From: Acidovorax radicis N35
GTDB lineage: Bacteria > Pseudomonadota > Gammaproteobacteria > Burkholderiales > Burkholderiaceae_C
Direction: 5' to 3'
NCBI RefSeq assembly: GCF_000204195.1
Contig: NZ_AFBG01000014.1
Location: 18,530-82,529, forward strand
Length of the DNA: 64,000 nt
The notes beneath the pieces were generated by a model that saw only the letters and a program-made list of their open reading frames with translations, had not been told where the DNA came from and did not search any database. Positions 26,366 through 35,996 of the stretch are shown one piece after another. Position 1 is the first letter of the stretch; every line of letters begins with the position of its first letter. A program made the translations under genes and the position numbers.

Positions 26366-27549
26366 AGACCACCGGCGACCAGCAACTTGTCAAACGCATC
26401 AACCGCAGCGTGCTGCTGCGGCTGCTGCGCCAGCGCGGCAGCCTCTCGCGCGCCCAACTGGCCGGCGAGAGCGGCCTGACCAAATCCACCGTGAGCCTGC
26501 TGGTGCGGGAGTTGATCGACGAAGGCTGGCTCGCCGAGACCGGGCTGGCCGCCGCGCAGGGCATGGGCCGCCCGTCCACCCCGCTGCGCCTGGACGGCAG
26601 CCGCCGCGCCATGGTGGGCGTGGAGATCGGCGTCGAGTCGCTGCGGGTGGTGGGCGTGTCGGTCACCGGCGAGGTGCTGTGCGCGGCCGAGGCCCCCCTG
26701 GCCGACCGCGACCCCGCCGCCGTGTGCCGCCAGGTGGCGGCGCTGGTGGTGCGCACGCAGGCCGAACTGGCGGCCAGGCCGGTCACCGTATCGGGCGTGG
26801 GCATCGGCGTGCCCGGCGCGTTCGACGAGGCCACCGGCACCATCCGCTTTGCGCCCAACCTGGGCTGGCGCGACGTGGCCTTTTTGCCGCTGATCACGCG
26901 TGCGCTGGCCGACGCGGGCAGCCCGCCGGTGGCGGTGCATGTGCAGAACGAGGCGGACACCGCCGCGCTCAGCGAGTACGAGTTTGCGGACGGGGAGGCG
27001 ACGGACTCGCTGATCTTCGTGACCTGCGGCGTGGGCGTGGGGGCGGGCATCGTGCTCAACGACCGGCTGTTCACCGGGCTGCAGGGCATGGCTGGCGAAA
27101 TCGGCCACAGCATTTTGCAGATCGACGGGCCGCCGTGCTCCTGCGGGCGCAGGGGGTGCGCCGAAACCTTCTTCGGGGCCCGGGCGCTGGAGCGCCAGAG
27201 CGACCCCGCGCGCGGCGGCGTGTTCCTGGGCGTGGTGCTGCAAAACCTCTGGACCACCTTCAACCCCGGTGCCCTGGTGGTGGGCGGGCCATCGTGCGAA
27301 CGGTACCCCGGCATCGTGCAGCAGGCCCGCGACACGCTGGATGCCTACGCGGCCAGCGCCGGCGTGGCGGCTCCCAGTGTGCGCGCAGCCCGCTACGGCC
27401 TGCTGGCCTCGGCCGTGGGCGCGGCCGCGCTGGTGCTGCACCACGAGCTGCGGCCCATGCATGCGCCGGCAGTCGCCGCGACGGGGGCCGATGAGCAGGC
27501 CCTGACTCCACCACCGGCAGGCGCCACACCGCCCGCCCTTCTTCACTGA
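26362..27549 (+). CDS. xylR: ROK-family transcriptional repressor, probable xylose regulator
   Basis: The 395-aa protein has a winged helix-turn-helix at the N-terminus (about 10-70; [20 protein letters not shown]) and a ROK sugar-kinase-like domain with GEIGH (245-249) and the zinc motif CSCGRRGC (259-266). ROK repressors such as XylR release DNA on binding xylose. The final 35 residues are an Ala/Pro-rich tail with no recognisable domain. The gene is inside the operon it would regulate, starting at an ATGA overlap with the ATPase gene. Confidence 0.88.
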   Translation: MKTTGDQQLVKRINRSVLLRLLRQRGSLSRAQLAGESGLTKSTVSLLVRELIDEGWLAETGLAAAQGMGRPSTPLRLDGSRRAMVGVEIGVESLRVVGVSVTGEVLCAAEAPLADRDPAAVCRQVAALVVRTQAELAARPVTVSGVGIGVPGAFDEATGTIRFAPNLGWRDVAFLPLITRALADAGSPPVAVHVQNEADTAALSEYEFADGEATDSLIFVTCGVGVGAGIVLNDRLFTGLQGMAGEIGHSILQIDGPPCSCGRRGCAETFFGARALERQSDPARGGVFLGVVLQNLWTTFNPGALVVGGPSCERYPGIVQQARDTLDAYAASAGVAAPSVRAARYGLLASAVGAAALVLHHELRPMHAPAVAATGADEQALTPPPAGATPPALLH

Positions 27550-27564
27550 ACGCAGCCATCCACC

Positions 27565-29013
27565 ATGTACATAGGCATCGACATAGGCACCTCGGAAGTG
27601 AAGGCTTTGTTGCTCGGCCCTGACCAGCAGGTGCTGGGTGTCGCCGGTGCGCCCCTGTCGGTGTCGCGACCCCACCCCGGCCACAGCGAGCAGGACCCGG
27701 CCGACTGGTGGGCGGCCACGCAGGAAGCCTTGGCCAGCCTGCGGGCCGTGCACCCCGAAGAATACGCAGCCACCGAGGCCATCGGCCTGTCGGGCCAGAT
27801 GCACGGCGCAGTGCTGCTCGATGCACACGACCGCGTGCTGCGTCCGGCCATCCTCTGGAACGACACGCGCAGCGCCGAGGAATGCGCGGAGATGATGCGC
27901 GAGCTGCCGGCGCTGAGCGATCTGGGCGGTAGCCTGGCCATGCCCGGCTTTACGGCCCCCAAGCTGCGCTGGGTGGCACGCCACGAGCCCGCGGTGTTCC
28001 GGCAGATCGCCAAGGTGCTACTGCCCAAGGACCATGTGCGCCTGATGCTGACCGGCGAGCACGTGAGCGACCTGTCGGACGCGAGCGGCACCCTGTGGCT
28101 CGATGTGCAGCGCCGCGACTGGTCGGATGAACTGCTGGCGCTGACCGGCCTGACGCGACAGCACATGCCGTGCCTGGTGGAAGGCAGCGCAGTGAGCGGG
28201 CGCCTGCGGGCCGACGTGGCGCAGTCGCTGGGCCTGCGGCCCGGCACCGTGGTGGCCGGTGGTGCGGGTGACAACGCCGCCAGCGCCGTGGGCATGGGCG
28301 CGGTGCAGCCCGGGCAGGGGTTCCTGTCGCTGGGCACCAGCGGCGTGCTGTTTGTGGTCACGCCGCAGTACCAGCCCAATGCCGCCAGTGCCACGCATGC
28401 GTTCTGCCACGCAGTGCCGGGCCGCTGGCACCAGATGAGCGTGATGCTGGCCGCCGCCAGCGCGCTGCAGTGGGTGGCCCACCTGCTGGGCGCTGCGGAC
28501 GCGGGCGAGGTGGCCGCACGCGCCGCGGCGCTGAGCACCCGGGACCGTGAGGCAGCGCCGGTGTTTCTGCCCTATCTCAGCGGCGAGCGCACGCCCCACA
28601 ACGATGCGCGGGTGCGCGGCAGCTTCCACGGGCTGGATATGGACACCGACGCCGCACGCCTGGGCTATGCGGTGATGGAGGGCGTGAGCTTTGGTTTGCG
28701 GGACGGCCTGGCGGCCTTGCATGCCGCGGGCAGCGAGGTGTCGCGTCTGTCCCTGGTGGGCGGTGGCGCCCGCAGCGCCTTCTGGGCGCAGATGCTGGCC
28801 AGCGCGCTGAACGTGGAGATCGTGACCCACGGCGGCTCGGCCGTGGGTGGCGCGCTGGGCGCGGCCCGCCTGGGCGCATTGAGCGTCGGCACCCCCATGG
28901 AGTGGGCGTGCCTGCCGCCGCCCATCGACACCGTCTACCTGCCTGATCCTGCCGAGCGCGCCTTGCTGGCGCCGCGCCACGCCCTGTTTCGCAGCCTGTA
29001 CCGCAGGCCTTGA
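27565..29013 (+). CDS. xylB: Xylulokinase
   Basis: The 482-aa FGGY-family kinase phosphorylates D-xylulose to D-xylulose 5-phosphate. The N-terminal phosphate-binding motif [13 protein letters not shown], the catalytic-region [21 protein letters not shown] and the C-terminal [14 protein letters not shown] segment are all present and the length is normal. It starts 15 bp after the ROK gene and is followed by xylA. Confidence 0.96.
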   Translation: MYIGIDIGTSEVKALLLGPDQQVLGVAGAPLSVSRPHPGHSEQDPADWWAATQEALASLRAVHPEEYAATEAIGLSGQMHGAVLLDAHDRVLRPAILWNDTRSAEECAEMMRELPALSDLGGSLAMPGFTAPKLRWVARHEPAVFRQIAKVLLPKDHVRLMLTGEHVSDLSDASGTLWLDVQRRDWSDELLALTGLTRQHMPCLVEGSAVSGRLRADVAQSLGLRPGTVVAGGAGDNAASAVGMGAVQPGQGFLSLGTSGVLFVVTPQYQPNAASATHAFCHAVPGRWHQMSVMLAAASALQWVAHLLGAADAGEVAARAAALSTRDREAAPVFLPYLSGERTPHNDARVRGSFHGLDMDTDAARLGYAVMEGVSFGLRDGLAALHAAGSEVSRLSLVGGGARSAFWAQMLASALNVEIVTHGGSAVGGALGAARLGALSVGTPMEWACLPPPIDTVYLPDPAERALLAPRHALFRSLYRRP

Positions 29014-29017
29014 TGTC

Positions 29018-29053
29018 CCCGAGCCCTTTCCCGAGCTCTGTCCTGAGCCATGT
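29018..29053 (+). repeat. Three 12-bp degenerate tandem units before xylA
   Basis: CCCGAGCCCTTT, CCCGAGCTCTGT and CCTGAGCCATGT follow each other between the xylB stop and the xylA start. It is a small local tandem duplication; no function is evident. Confidence 0.5.
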
Positions 29054-29075
29054 TCCGTCCTTAGCCGAGAAAACC

Positions 29076-30392
29076 ATGAGCACCTACTTCTCCGACATTT
29101 CCCCCATCGCCTACGAAGGCCCCGATTCCACCAACCCGCTGGCCTTCAAGTGGTACGACAAAGACCGCCTGGTGCTGGGCAAGCGCATGGAAGACCACCT
29201 GCGCTTTGCCGTGTGCTACTGGCACAGCTTCTGCTGGAACGGGTTCGACCCCTTTGGCTACGACGGCACCTTCGAGCGCCCGTGGCAGCAGGTGGCCGAC
29301 CCCATGGCCGCCGCGCGCCTGAAAGCCGACGCGGCGTTCGACTTCTTCGCCCGGCTGGGCGCGCCGTACTACTGCTTTCACGACCGCGACGTGGTGCCCG
29401 AGGGCAGCACGCCCCGCGAGAGCGTGAAGTACCTGCACGAGATGGTCGACGTGCTGCAGGCCAAGCAGGCCCAGACGGGCGTGAAGCTGCTGTGGGGCAC
29501 GGCCAACCTGTTCAGCCACCGGCGCTTCATGTCGGGCGCATCGACCAACCCGGACCCCGAAATCTTTGCGCTGGCCGCGTTGCAGGTGAAGGAGGCGATG
29601 GACGCGACGCTCAAGCTCGGCGGAGAGAACTACGTGCTGTGGGGCGGCCGCGAGGGGTACGAAACCCTGCTCAACACCCGCGTGGGCCACGAGCTGGACC
29701 AGATGGGGCGCTTCTTGAACATGGTGGTGGAGTACAAGCACAAGATCGGCTTCACCGGCACCATCCTGATCGAGCCCAAGCCGCGCGAGCCCTCCAAGCA
29801 CCAGTACGACTTCGACACCGCCACGGTCTACGGGTTTCTGGCCCGCTATGGCCTGGACAAGGAGATCAAGGTCAACATCGAGGCCAACCACGCCACTCTG
29901 TCGGGGCACAGCTTCGAGCACGAGATCGCCACGGCCATCGACCTGGGCATCTTCGGCTCCATCGACATGAACCGCGGCGACATGCAGTGCGGCTGGGACA
30001 CGGACCAGTTCCCCAACAACATCCCCGAGACCGCGCTGGCCCTGTACCTGATCCTGCAGGCCGGCGGCTTTACCACCGGGGGCCTCAACTTCGACGCCAA
30101 GGTGCGGCGCCAGTCGCTGGATGCCGAGGACATGTTCCACGGCCACATCGGCGGTATGGACGTTTCAGCCCGGGCGTTGCTGATTGCCGAGAAAATGATC
30201 ACGGACGGGCGCCTGGCCCGCCATGTCGATGTCCGCTACGCGGGTTGGGGCGAGGCGTTTGGCCAGGATCTGCTGGGCGGACGGCTCGGGCTGGACCAGG
30301 TGGCGGCGCGCGCCCTGGAGCGCAACCAGGACACACGGCCAGTTTCCGGGCGGCAGGAGTTGCTCGAGAACCTGCTCAACAGCTATCTCTGA
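29076..30392 (+). CDS. xylA: Xylose isomerase
   Basis: The 438-aa enzyme interconverts D-xylose and D-xylulose with divalent metal. Conserved segments include [47 protein letters not shown] and [20 protein letters not shown], which hold the metal-binding and catalytic residues. ATG 29076 begins the conserved [10 protein letters not shown]; the frame is open to 29010, but that part is the degenerate tandem repeat. It forms a unit with xylB. Confidence 0.97.
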   Translation: MSTYFSDISPIAYEGPDSTNPLAFKWYDKDRLVLGKRMEDHLRFAVCYWHSFCWNGFDPFGYDGTFERPWQQVADPMAAARLKADAAFDFFARLGAPYYCFHDRDVVPEGSTPRESVKYLHEMVDVLQAKQAQTGVKLLWGTANLFSHRRFMSGASTNPDPEIFALAALQVKEAMDATLKLGGENYVLWGGREGYETLLNTRVGHELDQMGRFLNMVVEYKHKIGFTGTILIEPKPREPSKHQYDFDTATVYGFLARYGLDKEIKVNIEANHATLSGHSFEHEIATAIDLGIFGSIDMNRGDMQCGWDTDQFPNNIPETALALYLILQAGGFTTGGLNFDAKVRRQSLDAEDMFHGHIGGMDVSARALLIAEKMITDGRLARHVDVRYAGWGEAFGQDLLGGRLGLDQVAARALERNQDTRPVSGRQELLENLLNSYL

Positions 30393-30417
30393 TGGATCAC
30401 CAGGACCGGGGGTACCC

Positions 30418-31422
30418 ATGAAACCTGTGGTGTGGGGCGTGCTGAGCACGGCCAAGATCGGTGTCCAGCATGTGATCCCTGCGATGTTGTCCAGCCCGCT
30501 GGTCGAACTGCGCGCGATCGCCTCGCGTACCCTGCCTCCCGCGCAGGAGGCTGCGCGGTCCCTGGGCATTGCCCAGGCCTACGGCAGCTACGAAGAGCTG
30601 CTGGCCGACCCGGCCATCGAGGCCGTCTACAACCCGCTGCCCAACCACCTGCATGTGCCGCTCACCCTGCAGGCGGCGGCTGCGGGCAAGCACGTGCTGT
30701 GCGAGAAACCGGTGGCGCTCTCCGCCGCCGAGGCCGAGACACTGCGAACCGCATCGGCCCGGGTGCACATTGAAGAGGCTTTCATGGTGCGCCACCATCC
30801 CCAGTGGCGGCGAGCCCGGGAGCTTGTGCGTGCCGGGCGCATCGGCGAATTGCGGGCGGTGCAGGTGTTTTTCTCGTACTTCAATGACGATCCAGACAAC
30901 ATCCGCAACCAGCCTGGTATTGGGGGCGGGGCGCTCTACGACATCGGCTGCTATGCGGTGTTGGCCGGGCGCTATCTGTTTGAAAGCGAGCCTCGGCGGG
31001 CGGTCTCGCTGGTCGACCGCGACCCGCAGCTGGGGACCGACCGGCTCACCAGCGCGTTGCTGGATTTTGGCGCCGGACGGCAGCTCAATTTCACGGTATC
31101 GACGCAAAGCGTCCGGTTTCAAAGGGTGCAGGTGGTGGGTACCCTTGGCCGCATCGAGCTGTTCATTCCATTCAATGCAGCCCGGGGCGAGCAGATGCAC
31201 TTGGCGCTGGACGAGGGAGGCCTTCTGGATGGCAGCAGTGTCACTGTCGAAACCCTGCCAGCGGCCGACCAGTACCGGCTGCAGGTCGAGGCCTTCTGCC
31301 GCCGCGTCCGCGATGGTGCAAGCCCGCAGGCCGGAGGACTGGAGGATGCGGTCGCCCAGGCGCGGGTGATCGATGCCCTTTGGCTGTCCGAGCGCACAGG
31401 TCGCTGGGAGGCGATCGCTTGA
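30418..31422 (+). CDS. Gfo/Idh/MocA-family oxidoreductase, possible D-xylose 1-dehydrogenase
   Basis: The 334-aa NAD(P)-dependent oxidoreductase has the nucleotide-binding start WGVLSTAKIG (5-14), HVLCEKPVAL at about 94-103, and GGGALYDIGCYAV in the C-terminal domain. This pattern is shared with dimeric dihydrodiol dehydrogenase and NADP-dependent D-xylose 1-dehydrogenases. Its place as the last gene of the xylose operon, 25 bp after xylA, favours a pentose substrate. That specificity is an inference; an inositol or sugar-phosphate role cannot be excluded. Confidence 0.85.
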   Translation: MKPVVWGVLSTAKIGVQHVIPAMLSSPLVELRAIASRTLPPAQEAARSLGIAQAYGSYEELLADPAIEAVYNPLPNHLHVPLTLQAAAAGKHVLCEKPVALSAAEAETLRTASARVHIEEAFMVRHHPQWRRARELVRAGRIGELRAVQVFFSYFNDDPDNIRNQPGIGGGALYDIGCYAVLAGRYLFESEPRRAVSLVDRDPQLGTDRLTSALLDFGAGRQLNFTVSTQSVRFQRVQVVGTLGRIELFIPFNAARGEQMHLALDEGGLLDGSSVTVETLPAADQYRLQVEAFCRRVRDGASPQAGGLEDAVAQARVIDALWLSERTGRWEAIA

Positions 31423-31803
31423 AGCGGAACATCGCTGGGCTCGCTGCGGGCCTTGCAATGGCCGGGAAAAATGCGGTGAAAGCTCCATCGGCAGGCTGAC
31501 CCACCTCAGGGACTCCTGTGGCGGGGCAGGGGCATGGGAGGGTGGATTCCCAAGGCGGGGCCGGACGGTTGGCGCAGGGCATTTGCCACAGACTAAAATC
31601 GCGCCCATTGTCGCCAAACCTCTTTGCAAGAAGAGGATGCGTTGCGACAACGCGTCCGAAGCACTTTTTTTGCGGCGCCCCGCCGCAGTCACATACGGCC
31701 AGGCGCCTTCCAATTCACCTGTGATGCAGCTGCCGATCCCCTTGTTGTCCACCGTTCCTGCTCCTGCTGCCTCGGGCCTGCCCTTGCTGCCAGGGCGCCG
31801 CGC
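31423..31803 (+). other. Intergenic region upstream of hda
   Basis: These 381 bp separate the xylose operon from hda. No gene is supported. A TAAAAT at 31596-31601 could be a -10 box, but the best upstream hexamer (TTGGCG) is about 19 bp away. A small perfect hairpin (GCGTTG, CGA, CAACGC) lies near 31640. The open frame leading into hda is of low quality. Confidence 0.35.
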
Positions 31804-32505
31804 ATGATGAAGCAGCTGGCGCTGGACATTGGCCTGGCCACAGGGCCTACGCTGGCCCGGTTTCATGCGGGCCCCAATGAGGCGGCCCTACAACACCTGC
31901 GCCTGGCAGCGGGTGCGGGCAGCAGCGAGGCCACCCGGTCGCCAGTGCCCACCTACCTGTGGGGAGAGCCGGGCAGTGGCAAGACCCATCTGCTTCAGGC
32001 CGTGCGCCAGGCCGTGCGCGAGCAGGGCTCCAGCGTGGGCTGGCTGGACCCTTCGGTGGCCGAGCCCCCGGATTTCGACGAGAACTGGGCTGCCGTGGTC
32101 ATGGACGACGTGCACCTGTACAGCACCGCCCAGCAGGCCACGGCCTTCAACTGGTTTGTGAACGCCATCAGCCCCGCCAGCGGCAGCCAGCGCTGGGTGC
32201 TGGCTGCTGGCAACCTGCCTCCTGCCGATCTGCCTCTGCGCGACGACCTGCGCAGCCGCCTGGGCTGGGGCCATGTGTTCCAGCTGCAGCTGCTGGGCGA
32301 GGCCGAGCGCCGCGCCGTGCTGCGCCAGGAGGCCGACGCCCGCGGCGTGTTCCTGGGCGATGAGGTCATGGACTACATGCTCAACCGCTTCTCGCGCGAT
32401 CTGGGCAGCCTCATGCAATTGCTCGACCAGCTCGACGCTTTTGCGCTGCGCACCCAGCGAGCCATCACGATTCCCTTGCTCAAGACGATGCTGGAATCGG
32501 AATGA
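31804..32505 (+). CDS. hda: DnaA regulatory inactivator Hda (DnaA-like AAA+ ATPase)
   Basis: The 233-aa DnaA-related AAA+ protein lacks a DNA-binding domain IV. Walker A GEPGSGKT is at 54-61 and the Walker B equivalent in AVVMDDVHLY. With the sliding clamp it stimulates ATP hydrolysis by DnaA and so limits re-initiation. The N-terminal MKQLALDIG resembles the clamp-binding motif of Hda. ATG 31804 or 31807 is the start. HAD, pcnB and folK follow on the same strand. Confidence 0.92.
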   Translation: MMKQLALDIGLATGPTLARFHAGPNEAALQHLRLAAGAGSSEATRSPVPTYLWGEPGSGKTHLLQAVRQAVREQGSSVGWLDPSVAEPPDFDENWAAVVMDDVHLYSTAQQATAFNWFVNAISPASGSQRWVLAAGNLPPADLPLRDDLRSRLGWGHVFQLQLLGEAERRAVLRQEADARGVFLGDEVMDYMLNRFSRDLGSLMQLLDQLDAFALRTQRAITIPLLKTMLESE

Positions 32506-32541
32506 TGCCGGTCCCTGCATTCCTTTTATTTGTGAACCCGA

Positions 32542-33258
32542 ATGACTTCTGAACCCCGCCTGCGGCTTGCGCTGTTCGATCTCGACCACACGCTGCTCCC
32601 GCTTGACTCCGACTATGAGTGGGGCGAGTTCACCATCCGCATCGGCTGGAATGACCCTGTGGAGTTCGCGCGCCGCAACGACGAGTTCTATGCCCACTAC
32701 CAAGCGGGCACACTCAACGTGCATGACTATGTGCGTTTTGCCACCGAGGCCGTGCGCCTGCGCGGCCCCGAGGCGGCGGCTGCGGCGCACCTGCAATTCA
32801 TGCGGGATGTGATCGGCCCGGCCATCCAGCCCCAGGCGCTCAACCTCGTTCGCCAGCATCAGGACGCTGGCGACGAAGTGCTGATCGTCACCGCCACCAA
32901 TGAGTTTGTGACCACGCCCATCGCCCGGGCGCTGGGCGTGGAACAACTGCTGGCCGTACAGCTGGCGCGCGACGCCAGTGGCTGGTACACCGGCGAAATC
33001 GATGGCATCCCCACCATGCGCGAAGGCAAGGTGCGGCGCATGGAACAATGGCTGGCCGAGCGGCAACTGGGCTGGGGCGATGTCGAAAGCACGTTCTACA
33101 GTGATTCCATGAACGACGTGCCCCTGCTGGAGAAGGTGAACCACCCGGTCGCCACCAACCCCGACCCCCGCCTGCGCGCGCTGGCCCAGGAGCGCGGCTG
33201 GCGCATACTGGACCTGTTTGCGGCCGATGCCGAAACGCCTGCACCACCTGCTGCCTGA
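32542..33258 (+). CDS. HAD-superfamily phosphatase (SerB/HAD-IB type)
   Basis: The 238-aa hydrolase has HAD motif I LFDLDHTLL (nucleophile Asp13, Asp15), motif II in IVTATN, a lysine in MREGK and motif IV SDSMNDVPLL. HAD-IB enzymes dephosphorylate phosphoserine-like substrates; the true substrate is unknown. It lies between hda and pcnB. Its stop codon is the left edge of a long hairpin repeat that fills the gap to pcnB. Confidence 0.9.
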   Translation: MTSEPRLRLALFDLDHTLLPLDSDYEWGEFTIRIGWNDPVEFARRNDEFYAHYQAGTLNVHDYVRFATEAVRLRGPEAAAAAHLQFMRDVIGPAIQPQALNLVRQHQDAGDEVLIVTATNEFVTTPIARALGVEQLLAVQLARDASGWYTGEIDGIPTMREGKVRRMEQWLAERQLGWGDVESTFYSDSMNDVPLLEKVNHPVATNPDPRLRALAQERGWRILDLFAADAETPAPPAA

Positions 33259-33421
33259 GAGGCTGAGAGTCTTTTATCCATGCCCGCCTTGCACGCCAAA
33301 ACGCCCCGGCTCGTCGTTGCAAATGCTCGCCATAGCCCGAGCTATGGCTGTGCTTTGCGCCTAGATCCGAGGCGGTTTCGTGCGCCTTTCGGGCTCGGCT
33401 CAAAAACTCTCAGCCTCTGAG
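33255..33421. repeat. Long imperfect hairpin (element A) between the HAD gene and pcnB
   Basis: Outer arms AGAGGCTGAGAGT (33258-33270) and ACTCTCAGCCTCT (33406-33418) are perfect over 13 bp. The centre is GCCATAGC, CCGA, GCTATGGC (33329-33348). The sequence between them pairs imperfectly, so about 165 nt could fold as one rod. The layout matches element B at 58449, with the same ATAGC/GCTAT core. Confidence 0.75.
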
Positions 33422-33480
33422 CGCTTTTCAGCCCCCTCCAGCCGCCGTTTCGTGCCAGATCTCCTGAATACTCTCACTCC

Positions 33481-35085
33481 ATGATCAAGAAGTTCTTAGA
33501 CAAACTGATGGGCAAATCGACGCCCGGCACCTCGGGCGGAAAGCCCCATTTCGGCAAGCGCGAAGAGGTGCCTGCCTCGGTCCACGGCATCAACCCCGAG
33601 CTGGTGGACCGCCGCGCCGCCGAGGTGGTGGCCACGCTCAAGCAGGCAGGTTTTGAGGCCTACATCGTGGGCGGTGCCGTGCGAGACCTGCTGCTGGGCC
33701 TGCGCCCCAAGGACTTTGACGTGGCCACCAACGCCACGCCCGAGCAGGTCAAGGGCCTGTTCCGCCGCGCCTTCATCATCGGCAAGCGTTTTCGCATCGT
33801 GCACGTCGTGCATGGCCGGGGGCGCGAACACGAGGTGATCGAGGTCTCCACCTTCCGTGCCTACCTCGACAACGCCGCCGCCGGCCAGGTGGCAGGCAAC
33901 GAAAAGACCAGCAAGGCGCAGCTGTCGGGCATGCAGCATGCCGTGGACGCCAGTGGCCGCGTGCTGCGCGACAACGTCTGGGGCCCGCAGGACGAAGACG
34001 CCACGCGCCGCGATTTCACCGTGAACGCCATGTACTACGACCCGGTGAGCCAGATCGTGGTGGATTACCACAAGGGCTTGCAGGACGCGAAGAAAAAGAC
34101 GTTGCGCATGATTGGCGACCCCGCCACACGCTACCGCGAAGACCCGGTGCGCATCATCCGCGCCGTGCGGTTTGCGGCCAAGCTCAGTGCCCTGGGCTTC
34201 AGCATCGAAGCCAAGACCGCTGCCCCGCTGGTGCAATCGCAGACGCTGCTGGCCGAGGTGCCCCAAAGCCGCATGTTCGACGAAATGCTCAAGCTGCTGC
34301 AGACGGGCCACGCGATTGCCACCGTCGAGCAGCTGCGCAAGCTGGGCATGGCCAAGGGCATCTACCCGCTGCTGGACGTGGCCGTGGAGCGCGCCGACAG
34401 CGCCTTTGTCAAAGCCGCTCTGGTGGATACCGACCGCCGCGTGAACGAGGGCAAGCCTGTAGCCCCGAGCTTCTTGCTGGCCTGCGTGTTGTGGGAAGAC
34501 GTGCGCAATGGCTGGACGGAGCGCCTGAACCAGCGCCAACACCCGCTGCCTGCGCTGCAGGAGGCCATCGACGAGGTGTTCGACAAGCGGATTGGTGACG
34601 TGTCCGGCCGGGGCAAGCTGGCGGCCGACATGCGCGAGATCTGGGTCATGCAGCCCCGCTTTGAAAAGCGCGTGGGCAGTACGCCGTTTGGCATGGTCAT
34701 GCAGCCGCGCTTTCGTGCCGGGTTCGACTTCATGCGCTTGCGCGCCGATGTGGGCGAGGTCGAAGAGGCGCTGGCCGAATGGTGGCAGGACTTCCAGGCG
34801 GCCGACGACGAGCGCCGCGAAGACCTGATGGACCAGGCCCGCGAAGAGCAGAAGGCTCGCCAGAAGGCGCAACCCGTGGTCAAGCGCGTGCCCCGCGCCG
34901 CGCCTGCCGCCGACCCGCGCGGTCTGCCAAGTGCCGAAGGTGCTGCGCCAGATGCCGGACCAGCCGACGGCGACGCCGCGTTTCCATACGAAGGCAGCGC
35001 CCCCAAGAAGCGCCGCCGCCGCCGTCGCAAGCCGGGCGGGGCCGGTGGTGGCGAAGGCGCCGCACCCGCCGCTGCGGGCGAGTGA
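33481..35085 (+). CDS. pcnB: Poly(A) polymerase I
   Basis: The 534-aa enzyme adds poly(A) tails to RNA and marks it for decay. The class-II nucleotidyltransferase signature VGGAVRDLLLGLRPKDFDVA spans about 63-82, with catalytic aspartates in DFD (78-80), and the conserved TRRDFTVNAMYYDP and GDPATRYREDPVRIIRAVRF (part) follow. The C-terminal 80 residues are highly charged and low-complexity, ending with a KKRRRRRRKPGG arginine patch. The GTG start of folK overlaps its stop (GTGA). Confidence 0.95.
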   Translation: MIKKFLDKLMGKSTPGTSGGKPHFGKREEVPASVHGINPELVDRRAAEVVATLKQAGFEAYIVGGAVRDLLLGLRPKDFDVATNATPEQVKGLFRRAFIIGKRFRIVHVVHGRGREHEVIEVSTFRAYLDNAAAGQVAGNEKTSKAQLSGMQHAVDASGRVLRDNVWGPQDEDATRRDFTVNAMYYDPVSQIVVDYHKGLQDAKKKTLRMIGDPATRYREDPVRIIRAVRFAAKLSALGFSIEAKTAAPLVQSQTLLAEVPQSRMFDEMLKLLQTGHAIATVEQLRKLGMAKGIYPLLDVAVERADSAFVKAALVDTDRRVNEGKPVAPSFLLACVLWEDVRNGWTERLNQRQHPLPALQEAIDEVFDKRIGDVSGRGKLAADMREIWVMQPRFEKRVGSTPFGMVMQPRFRAGFDFMRLRADVGEVEEALAEWWQDFQAADDERREDLMDQAREEQKARQKAQPVVKRVPRAAPAADPRGLPSAEGAAPDAGPADGDAAFPYEGSAPKKRRRRRRKPGGAGGGEGAAPAAAGE

Positions 35086-35663
35086 CGCAGCAAGCCTTGG
35101 CAGTGTCCGTGGCTGAGTGGCCCAACTCCGGGGTGGATCGCGTCAATGACCGCACCGAGGGGGACCGCCCCGCAGTATCCGTATTCATCGGCCTGGGCGC
35201 CAACCTGGGTGACCGCAAGGCCGCCCTGCGCGCCGCCCTGGCTGCCATCGTCCAGTTGCCCGGCACGCAGTTGCTGCGTGTGTCGCCGCTCTACGGCAGC
35301 GCACCGGTCGATGCCGGAGGCCCGGACTACCTGAACGCCGTCGCCGAGCTGGCTACCACGCAGGCGCCCCAGGCGCTGCTGAAGGCCCTGCAAACCATCG
35401 AACAAGCCGCCGGTCGTGAGCGCCCCTACCGCAACGCTCCGCGCACGCTCGACCTGGACATCCTGTGGTTCGGCGGCCAGGTCATCGACACCCCCGAACT
35501 CGCTGTGCCCCACCCCCGCATGGCCGAGCGCGCGTTCGTGTTGCGCCCGCTGGCCGACCTGGCACCGGAGCGCGTGGATGCCGCGTGGCTGCAGGCCGTG
35601 GCGACGCAAGACATCCACGTGCTGGAAGGGCCGCACTGGGCGGCAGACCTGACGCCGGTGTAG
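35082..35663 (+). CDS. folK: 2-amino-4-hydroxy-6-hydroxymethyldihydropteridine pyrophosphokinase
   Basis: The HPPK enzyme (193 aa) pyrophosphorylates the pterin precursor in folate synthesis. FIGLGANLGDR (about 35-45), RNAPRTLDLDILWFG and HPRMAERAFVLRPLADLAP are diagnostic. The first 30 residues before the domain are unusual, and the true start is uncertain. GTG 35082 is coupled to the pcnB stop by GTGA; another in-frame GTG lies at 35106. Confidence 0.93.
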   Translation: MTQQALAVSVAEWPNSGVDRVNDRTEGDRPAVSVFIGLGANLGDRKAALRAALAAIVQLPGTQLLRVSPLYGSAPVDAGGPDYLNAVAELATTQAPQALLKALQTIEQAAGRERPYRNAPRTLDLDILWFGGQVIDTPELAVPHPRMAERAFVLRPLADLAPERVDAAWLQAVATQDIHVLEGPHWAADLTPV

Positions 35664-35664
35664 G

Positions 35665-35733
35665 TTGCTCCTAAAATAGGAGCTAATGGCGCTTTCTCAA
35701 TAAGCGCTAGAGGCCAAAAACACCTGAATTTTC
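35665..35733 (+). repeat. Dispersed repeat, family 1 (after folK)
   Basis: The copy has AGGAGCTAATGGCGCTT, a loop and TAAGCGCTAGAGGCC, followed by CACCTGAA. It begins directly after the folK stop. Confidence 0.8.
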
Positions 35734-35824
35734 GGTTGCCTGCCGTTGGACGAATGGCATTTCTCACCCATCCACTGCACCCGTTCATCGCAGTCGCCGG
35801 CAACTGGCGCAGCCCACCCCCGTG

Positions 35825-35980
35825 CCGCCGTGGAACCGGCTCCGCCAGGCCACCGGAGGCTCTCTCCCTCTGGGCTGAGGGCTGCGGCCCCAAGCCTGCC
35901 TGCGCAGGCTTGGGTGTGCCCTAAGAGACGCAGCCTCCGCGGCGGCGGTGGCACCGAGGCGCCGCAGGCGACTCAGGGGG
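35825..35980 (+). repeat. Dispersed repeat, family 2 (copy 4, expanded)
   Basis: The 5' part (GCCGTGGAACCGGCTCCGCC) and the 3' part (GCAGGCGACTCAGGGGG) are separated by about 100 bp of extra hairpin-forming sequence (for example AAGCCTGC and GCAGGCTT). It ends 16 bp before the isochorismatase stop. With the family-1 copy it fills the 333-bp gap 35664-35996; no gene is seen there. Confidence 0.65.
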
Positions 35981-35996
35981 CTGCTCTTTCTGGGGG

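Noticed and set aside
29018..29053. Possible CRISPR-like repeat array
   Set aside because: Only three imperfect 12-bp units without spacers; it is a small tandem duplication.
29010..29075. N-terminal extension of XylA to 460 aa
   Set aside because: The extra 22 residues are encoded by a degenerate 12-bp tandem repeat and precede the conserved start of xylose isomerases.
31624..31803. N-terminal extension of Hda
   Set aside because: The 60 extra residues are Cys/Ala-rich with no similarity to the family, which begins at MKQLALD.
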